DNA of 34,980 bases, from the NCBI GenBank assembly GCA_903772945.1, contig CAICTM010001176.1, positions 1 to 34,980 on the forward strand, read 5' to 3'. The notes beneath the pieces were generated by a model that had not been told where the DNA came from, searched no databases, and saw only the letters and a program-made list of their open reading frames with translations. Shown one piece after another: positions 28,534 through 34,980 of the stretch (position 1 is its first letter; each line of letters opens with the position of its first letter). A program made the position numbers and the translations under genes. Source of the stretch: Seminavis robusta. Taxonomy: Eukaryota > Bacillariophyta > Bacillariophyceae > Naviculales > Naviculaceae.

Positions 28534-29720
28534 ACAATACTATCCCGTTGATTATCCACTGACCGCTGAATGACCTTCGTGCCGTAGCACGTACAAAGCA
28601 CGATGAAACAGTCTCGTGGTTGGCTGATCGTGTGCATTGCTTTGCAACAGTCGATGGATGGAAGGCAATCAATCAACTAACCCCCTTCCGCCAACACTGG
28701 GTGGGCGGCGAGTGGGTAGCTACAGTACCAGCTAGTTGCACGGCTTGCTTTGTCTAGACAGCAACGGAACAATCCCTGCCTGTTACTTCAACTTTTCATC
28801 GGGTGTCTAGTTTGAGCTATTATCGATCGGATCTGGCACCTGCAGAACACCCAGCAAGCTGGGTGCATTCTCCTCCCAATTGGCCCCTGGCTGGCCAGCC
28901 AGCCAGCACAAAAGTCTTGAGGTTTGAAGCAAGCTCAGGTTGCATTCATGCATCTCGTTCACTCTCTTTTAGTTGATTCGATTCCTTGCGTCGCTTTCGG
29001 CCTTCCTAATCGATGGCTGATACTTTGCTTTGCCCACCAAGAAAACCGCATTCTCCTTGAAGTGTAATTTTTACCCGCCATAGAGCGGCGAGTACTAGCG
29101 GTGGTACCACCTAGATAGAGCGAGAACTACTTGGTGTCTTTGCTAGCGTTGCTTCCTGGATATGCAAATGCATGTACGGTAGGTATAATGTTCTGGCTGG
29201 TAGAGCGCTGACTCACTGTCGTAGTCGTTGCTTCAGCCAGTGGTTTCGTCCAAGCCATGCTTCCACTGTCCAGACCAGGGGAACCAGAAATCCTTGGGAC
29301 AAAAACAAGAAGCGGCAGGAGCCACCATCTCAAATGCGTTTGCCACTGATCTGGCTGTGGAGCGATGCATGCTACCGGTGTGTGACTTGATTGCATCGTG
29401 AAGGCCCAGCCGGAAAATCAATGCTTGGCAGTCGGCAGTCGTTGCTCGAATTGATCAGAGAATTACGAAGAGTTTGCTCTTTCCGATTGTGAAGTTTCCA
29501 GACGGCCACTAGCTAGCCAAGCCCCAGGAAGAGACCTTGACAGTGAAGACGCTTGTACGGTATCATCCATCGCAAGTAAGATCGTAGAGTCAAAATTAGT
29601 TGGGTTCTAGTAGTGTATAGTTTATGAGTGTATAGTACAAATGGTATGTAAATATGAATGGAACACCATCGCTGGCTGGCGAGAATGTTCAGTTTGGAGA
29701 TGTGGAGATGCGAAATAATC
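28534..29720. other. Spacer, no supported gene
   Basis: About 1.2 kb without a credible coding region. A tRNA-like D-arm string (GGCTGGTAGAGCGC, 29197-29210) was examined and rejected. ACCGGTGTG occurs at 29374. The last 150 bp is the 3' flank of the minus-strand gene at 29721 and is AT-rich with a GTGTATAGT duplicate. Confidence 0.35.
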
Positions 29721-30260
29721 TTAATGTGATTGGCTCCCCTGCCTGGACAGTTGACACGGCTGAGGGATCATGGTGACAGAAGAGCCAGACCCAAGGCGAT
29801 TGAGTGATGGGGCGATCTTCCAAGAAGATGCTAGCTTGGGTGTGTCGTGTTCGATTGATTCCACTTCTTGAGTGGTGGTCAACTGGGGGGCGCAGGGCTT
29901 TCGAAGAGCCGATGCCAGAGCCATGGTCTTTTCCTCGTAGAACTTTGGATCGGGAGTGACTTGGCGTTGAGGGAGCCGAGGGGGCTGAACACGCATACTA
30001 GTCTTGTAGAAGTTGACATCCGGAGTGACTGTGCGTTGAGGGAGACTGGGAGGCATGACGACGTCGTCGTCCTCATCGTCGTCGTCGTCGATCAAGCTCG
30101 TTTTGGGCCGGCTTTGCCACCGTTTGAGGCTGTCACGTTGATCCAGGGCTGGTGGAGCTTTGGGAGCATGGCCAGCAGCATTGTCACTGATCAAGGTGGC
30201 ATCAGAAGCAATGGCAAGGCCACTCAGAAAAGCACCGAGAGGAGTGATGGCAGCAGACAT
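29721..30260 (-). CDS. Small disordered protein, DNAAGH-family member B
   Basis: An intronless 179-residue protein. In order: TPLGAFLSGLAI (6-17), ISDNAAGH (24-31), LKRWQS (45-50), an acidic run with nine Asp/Glu (58-66), two copies of LPQR(T/Q)VTPD with a following FY (73-85, 96-108), SSWKIAPSLNRL (145-156) and MIPQPCQLSRQGS (164-176). The start and the C-terminal tail match member A closely. The TPD repeats correspond to RQxTP repeats there. Unlike member A it has an acidic block and fewer Arg clusters. The Asp block comes from a GTC/GTCGTC repeat on the plus strand (30060-30090), probably length-variable. No known domain. Likely an unstructured phosphoprotein; function unknown. Confidence 0.75.
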   Translation of the reverse strand: MSAAITPLGAFLSGLAIASDATLISDNAAGHAPKAPPALDQRDSLKRWQSRPKTSLIDDDDDEDDDVVMPPSLPQRTVTPDVNFYKTSMRVQPPRLPQRQVTPDPKFYEEKTMALASALRKPCAPQLTTTQEVESIEHDTPKLASSWKIAPSLNRLGSGSSVTMIPQPCQLSRQGSQSH

Positions 30261-30681
30261 GTTAACAAGGGACTATTGTTGGTGTGGGTGTCTGGAGCTT
30301 TTGACGCTTCTCGAGATTGTGTTCCCAACATCCATCCCAACATCCCAACCAAGCAAGAGGAGGAAACTCGGTTTGTCGGGTTTGGGGCCATTCGGCACAG
30401 CCATGGAGAAGCCAGTGGAAGTACTACTTGTACCACTTTGTTTACAGCAAGCGCAATGACCGCCGAATGACTTGAGGTCACAGTACAGTTCTCTCTAATC
30501 GTAATATTAATAGTATTATTTATGGTTAGAAGTGCACTTTCTTGCTTTAAATTAATAATGGATGGCGACAACACACGTCTAGATAAGTTGTCCAGGTATT
30601 CTACTAGTACATGTAGTTTCACCACTGAGCACTGATTACTACATTTACTGTACATATCCTCGTAGTACATGTACTGGTACC
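30261..30681. other. Upstream region of DNAAGH-family member B
   Basis: Promoter and leader of the minus-strand gene starting at 30260, then AT-rich DNA (30490-30560) and TACATGTA at 30609 and 30665. Nothing else supported. Confidence 0.35.
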
Positions 30682-31083
30682 AAAAACAAACTTTGTCTCG
30701 ATGCTGCCAAGTTGATCGATGATTTAGAGCTCATTGAACCCTCCGACCAGCAGGAGAACATTGAATCACATTGAGTCATAGATGAGTCATTGCGTGTTTT
30801 GGAGGGGGCTGAAGCCGCTGAAGCCAAAACCCTTGGTTGCAATCCCAATGTATCGTATCGTTCAATAGCCATCCGATTGTCTTGTTCAACCGTGGCTGCG
30901 AAGATGCCTTCGCCTCCTCTGATTTCGGCTACCGATCAAACCATCAAGCCCACCCTCTCAATGAGACATAGACGAACCATTGGAGGACTACTGGACTGTA
31001 AATCGTCCGAAGATTCCTTGCGTTCAATAGAAGCAAGTGCTGAAGTACAGTACCGCTCTACATATTCAAACAGTGACCACTAG
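30682..31083 (+). pseudogene. Possible decayed coding region with one in-frame TGA
   Basis: One plus-strand frame reads KLCLDAAKLIDDLELIEPSD..., meets TGA at 30772-30774, and continues in the same frame as a further 100-odd codons (ESLRVLEGAEAAEA ... MRHRRTIGGLLDCKSSEDSL ... SNSDH) to TAG at 31081-31083. The amphipathic, protein-like sequence on both sides of the stop suggests a broken gene or a piece of a spliced gene. There is no good ATG and no domain I know. A 75-codon minus frame (30645-30872) overlaps it and is an alternative. Low confidence. Confidence 0.25.
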
Positions 31084-32650
31084 CTAGTACAGTGTACCTT
31101 ATACCTTACTACCTCAAGTTTAGCAACTGTGGATGGTTTGGCGCTCTCCTCGAACCTTATGCGTCTCGATGCTTTGCTGCTCTCTTTTACAGACAAGTTA
31201 GTTCAGCGAAAGTTCGATGTGAGCGACGATCGAAGTGTGACTGGGCTGTGTCTGTCAAAAGATACTTCGGCAGAACTTTGGATCCACCATGTTCCTAGTA
31301 GCTAGTGAAGCCAAGTTTGACAGCTGACAAGTAAGTGCTGGTTGCATCATGGCATTGTGGCATTGTGCTTTCTCCAACGCCTTGCTTGGGACTTTCGTGA
31401 TTCCTCTCTAACCTGGCGCTATAGGAGGTGTTGCAGGTTTAGCTATGCGGAACTGGGACACGATACGGTAGGGTAGAACCAAGCAAGTCTCAACAAAAGC
31501 TGATACCTACCGGTATGCTGATTGATGGTGTCATGAGCGAATAGTGTGGTGGGGCTTCCAGTAGCAGTTGCCGGGAGCTGAGTCCGACCAATGCCATTCT
31601 GGTAGCATCTGGCTGGATACATTCCACCGCACCAAAGCTGAGCTAAACCAGAAAGACCATGAATGGCGCCCACTACGAAATGCTCCTCAAATAGCCTGCT
31701 GTACCTTAGGCCGAGCCGGGGTAACAAAACGGGCTTTCCTATCCCATTCCTCGTGTTCACCTTCAACTGATTGCCTGCAGTGTCAACCAGCCCGAAAGCA
31801 CGCATGACACCTGTCATTGTGAAAACAATCCAGTTCAGGGCATGGCGGAGACCATACCTGGAGAGTCTGGTAGTACCGTAGTGGATAGTCCTCTGGGTTG
31901 GGCTTTCTCGTGGATCTAAATCAAATCGGAAGAGGAAGTCCTGAAACGGGAGCAGGATTCGAGATAACCGGAACAACATCCAAATGCCTGTCCCAGCATC
32001 CATTAGGCTAGTTAGGGGGGCACTTCTATTAGTACGTAACTGTTTACTCGTCCTGCCTGGCAGAACACCTCGTCCATACCGGTTTGCCCGCATGTAGAAG
32101 AGAGACTCTCCTTTTGGGAATGACGGTGATGAGAGGCTGCGCTGAGAAAGGAAAGCAGTCGATTCGATTCGCGTGGTAGCGCAGCATTGCCAGGGAGGTC
32201 TTCTGGCTGACCAGGAGTTTGGTATGTTTATGGCTTTTCCTTCTAGCTACTAGAAGTAGCAATGTGCTGCTGCCGTATTGCGATCAGGAACATGGGTGAC
32301 TTGGGTGTGATACCGTACCGTGCAGTTCCTTACTGCGCGAGTGAGGTATGGTTGTTACAGTTTTAGTTCTGGGGTGACTCATAGACTCTCCGCCCTTCAA
32401 GAGAAGAACGGAGCTGACATTCTGCCGCACGGCCCGTGAGGAAACGGAACAAGGCAATTCTCAGGTAGGGATAATGCCTGCATGAGGATTTCGCTGTTGT
32501 GGATATGAGAAATCTTGACTTTGCTAGTGTTACAAGCTTCTATGGATGGTACCGGTACATGGATCTAAATAGTATACATCATGTTGGGAGCACATCAAAA
32601 TTCGGATCTTTTTGAATGTGGGTAGCTTTTCTGCTTTTCTCCCGTTGCGT
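31084..32650. other. Spacer, no supported gene
   Basis: About 1.6 kb. A 216-codon minus frame (31443-32093) exists but lacks any domain, good start context or family resemblance. ACCGGTATG, ACCGGTTT and ACCGGTACATGG occur near 31510, 32080 and 32551. The end is the 3' flank of the minus-strand gene at 32651. Confidence 0.35.
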
Positions 32651-33205
32651 TTACGCAGCACTCGATTGGTAATTCTTGGGTCGCTGCGTTCCAGCAGCCC
32701 TGTTTCGATATCGATGTGCGTCTTTGGCAATCCAGCCCATAGATCGACACGGCGGACTGGACCCACGAGACGGTTTGCTTGTGAAAAAGCTCTCAGTTTC
32801 GCTTTCGGAGGTACTACTACTGGACAGGGTGCTACATGTACCATCGCTGGATGATGATACTGCTGCGCCAGTGGTAGCATCATCGTCTCCTTCCAGTTCT
32901 GTACTGTGTCTCCGTCTCGGTCTTCTCAACGTCCGCATGGATTTGACCTCTTGAGAATCAAGTTTCTTCTTGGAATCCTGATGATGTTGCGAGGGCGAAC
33001 TATCCCACCGACATATCCGATGCCTAGATGCGCTGCCGCTGCGATCCAATACAGATCTTCCATTCTTGGTCTTCTTGCCATGCCCCACGGCGTTGTCTTG
33101 GACAACCTCAATCTCTGCTACCCCATTCTCAAAGTCACTTCCAGCGAGTAATTGCGAGAGGAAGGACCCCATAGCACTCTGTTGCTCTGACAACGTAGAG
33201 CTCAT
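32651..33205 (-). CDS. Small Ser-rich disordered protein, DNAAGH-family member C
   Basis: An intronless 184-residue protein (173 if begun at Met12). In order: MGSFLSQLLAG (12-22), IEVVQDNAVGHGKK (32-45), RICRWDSSPS (63-72), KSMRTLRRPRRRHS (88-101), a Ser/Thr run of about 30 residues (115-142) with acid clusters, and a basic end. The hydrophobic start with DNAVGH, the RWDS box and the LRRPRR box align in order with members A and B and with the longer protein at 5449-6552. The C-terminal SWKI/CQL-RQGS tail seen in A and B is absent, so this copy has either lost it or never had it. No catalytic domain. Function unknown; phosphorylated disordered regulator is inference. Confidence 0.7.
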   Translation of the reverse strand: MSSTLSEQQSAMGSFLSQLLAGSDFENGVAEIEVVQDNAVGHGKKTKNGRSVLDRSGSASRHRICRWDSSPSQHHQDSKKKLDSQEVKSMRTLRRPRRRHSTELEGDDDATTGAAVSSSSDGTCSTLSSSSTSESETESFFTSKPSRGSSPPCRSMGWIAKDAHRYRNRAAGTQRPKNYQSSAA

Positions 33206-34803
33206 CGTAGCAGTCTGTTTATTATGGTCAAAGCAGACTGCAATAGCGGCTGGTTTTACCGGTATGTACTTCCTTGTGCACCTTGTACTAAAGTGGGAGT
33301 TCGAGGGAGCGAGAATGCTGCTCGATTATTAGACATCCACACGGAAACTGGCAGCGCCCAGGAAGTAGATCTGGGCAAAAAGGCGATAGAGGCGAGCCAA
33401 GAGAATTGGAATTGCGGGATTGAAGCTTCTAATTATAGTAGCCAGCTGTACTCCACCCTACATCTCTCGGTCGTTAAGTAATGGCGCTTCATGTTCGCAT
33501 GTGGTGAGAAGGTTCATACAACCACAAAGACCTTGCGAAAGCAGGACTGGTATGTAAGCGGTCCTCAGTAATTGGGGCAAAGCATGGAAAACGTCACTAC
33601 TTTACATTGATTTTGGCGGAGACGGTTGTATATCTTGGCTGGTTCTTAATTTTTTTAAACATGCGAAATGGCTAGAATCACCACATACACAGACCTGACC
33701 GCAACAGGCTGAGGCCGTCAGCTTCATTTTCCTCGCTTTGATGTCACTGAATGAAGGACTACATAGCGTTTCTAACTAGTAGATTATGCTCTGAGTAACA
33801 CTTGAAGGATTGAATAAAAAATCGCGACCCGTCCCACCGTCAAGCAACTAGTAGCAAAACAAGACGTGTGTTTGTCCTGCCGTAGTACATTTAGTTTGCT
33901 TTTAGTTTGTGCCTTCTAGATGAGCAGCGATAATTTTGTCCACAAAAATTACTGGATAGACATCTAGTCCTTCGTTTAAAAGCGGGCTATGGTCCGTTGT
34001 CTTTTCTTCACCATGTACTAGTACGGGGGGCTTACTCTTTGCATGGGCGGTGCCTTGGCACCATGGAGGTAACTTATTCTTATCAGTGCCATCAGATACG
34101 TACATACTTCGGCTACGATGTACAATCAGCTCGATGGCTTCAAACTTACCGGTACTTTCAAAACCGCTTTTGCAATGTTCATGAGGTGTTTTAATAAAAA
34201 GAGTGGTTGTTGAGGTGAAAATATATATTATTAATTATTATCACTCGAGATTTCCGTAAAAGCTCCCATAGGGTATCTAACAGAACCAGCTGCCAGTTTA
34301 GTCAATAAGTCTTGACTTCCCTATTGGTGCCTTCAGTAGTGGGGGGTGGATTCTCATTGTGTGTTTGAATTGCCTCTCGAATGCCAGAATGCCAGGCACC
34401 ATTCCTTTCGTTCCTTCCCCTGCCCTTTTCACACTTCACACTTACTTCAGCTCTTCTTACTTCACACTTCGCACAACAAACCGGTACATCATCATCGATC
34501 CAAAAAGCTCTCAGCGGAAGCTAATCTCGATCCAACAAGCTCTTGGAAGCTCCTTATTGATTGCCTGTGAGGTATGAGGTGTGAGGTGTGAGGTGCTCCC
34601 TAGCTTTTATGACAACGATGCAACTTGGATGTTGATGATTAAAAATTTTATTTATTTGTTCAACCAGTACGTATACTGTGGACGCGCGAGGACTGTATTA
34701 GTACAGTCGTACCGCTTCCAAGCTCAGTGGCTCTGCCATCAACAGAAGGCTTGGAATTTGTTGCTATTCTGATGCCAGACATTCCTATGGTTATAGGTTA
34801 TAG
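33206..34803. other. Spacer, no supported gene
   Basis: Starts with the promoter and leader of the minus-strand gene at 33205. ACCGGT sites occur near 33258, 34148 and 34481. CTTCACACTT repeats (34428-34470) and a TGAGGTG tandem (34567-34594) are present. No convincing coding region; many short open frames only. Confidence 0.35.
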
Positions 34804-34980
34804 GGGAAGACGGCTTTGATCCAAGAAATCCCTGTGAAACACCTGGAATTGGGTCTTGTGATCTTCGTGTGCAGCAGATTGTACTTTGGGCCCACTACTC
34901 CACCAACCCTGGAACAAAAACTAGCGACAAGACCATACTCCCAATGCATCCGTACCGCACGGATTATCCCAAACCATGGA
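34804..34980 (+). CDS. Possible internal exon of an unidentified gene (cut by window edge)
   Basis: After a possible acceptor (GGTTATAG ending at 34803), one plus frame is open to the window end for about 59 codons: EDGFDPRNPCETPGIGSCD then RVQQIVLWAHYSTNPG and so on. Three Cys, aromatic residues and coding-like codons suggest real protein, while the minus strand is closed early by TAG. There is no in-frame ATG near the start and a TAG lies at 34794-34796, so it must be spliced or be chance. Family unknown. Confidence 0.3.

Noticed and set aside
29190..29265. tRNA gene suggested by GGCTGGTAGAGCGC and GGTTTCGTCC
   Set aside because: The A-box and B-box look-alikes do not fold into a cloverleaf: the anticodon loop would have nine bases and the T-arm does not pair.
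31443..32093. A 216-codon open frame on the minus strand
   Set aside because: No domain, no conserved motif, no leader like those of the supported genes, and spacer-like palindromes lie inside it.

Overview
This window looks like nuclear DNA of a stramenopile alga, most likely a pennate diatom. The evidence is: a cupin protein whose signal peptide ends in a Cys-Ala-Phe junction (the diatom plastid bipartite presequence style); a class I cyclic-nucleotide phosphodiesterase, a lipase and (tentatively) a TIR-like protein, each with one short GT-AG intron (about 98-133 nt); a protein of the 'VRFAEE...W...FK...RGLE' type that I associate with diatoms; and long intergenic DNA filled with short palindromes (ACCGGT, TACATGTA, TAGCTAGC) instead of transposase genes. 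No rRNA, tRNA, CRISPR or prokaryotic operon was seen. The species cannot be fixed by reading alone.

Layout. 1-112 is the start of an unidentified minus-strand gene. 113-2395 is repeat-rich spacer ending in a promoter with CRE-like TGACGC/TGACGTCA sites. 2396-3379 is the plastid-type bicupin. 3380-5448 is spacer with a 3 x 71 bp hairpin repeat. 5449-6552 (minus) is a long disordered Ser/Arg-rich protein. 7178-7697 is a foldback element with 18-bp inverted repeats and about 18 CGTCTCCTA nonamers, mostly 21 bp apart. 9823-10215 is a small four-cysteine protein. 10883-11662 (minus) is a membrane RING-H2 ubiquitin ligase, divergent from 12042-14608, which encodes a protein with two TIR-like modules and C-terminal ankyrin repeats. 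15925-17858 is the phosphodiesterase. 20631-21269 is the RGLE-type protein. 23605-24970 (minus) is a class 3 lipase. 26368-33205 holds three small minus-strand disordered proteins with spacer between them, including a second foldback built of TTTACCG heptamers (27545-27925). 34804-34980 may be an exon cut by the window end.

Main observation. The three small proteins at 26.4, 29.7 and 32.7 kb and the longer one at 5.4 kb share an ordered set of motifs: an N-terminal short hydrophobic stretch followed by Asp-Asn-Ala-x-Gly-His, then an Arg-Trp-acid/Gln-Ser box, then an Arg-rich LRRP+R box; two of them share a C-terminal SWKI-P...PQ-x-CQL-x-RQGS tail. I read this as an undescribed, fast-diverging paralogous family, probably unstructured phosphoproteins. 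Second in interest is the internal duplication of the helical plus TIR-like module in the 12-14.6 kb gene. The phosphodiesterase insert with RRxS sites and the CRE-like sites before the cupin gene both point to cyclic-nucleotide signalling, but a link between them is inference.
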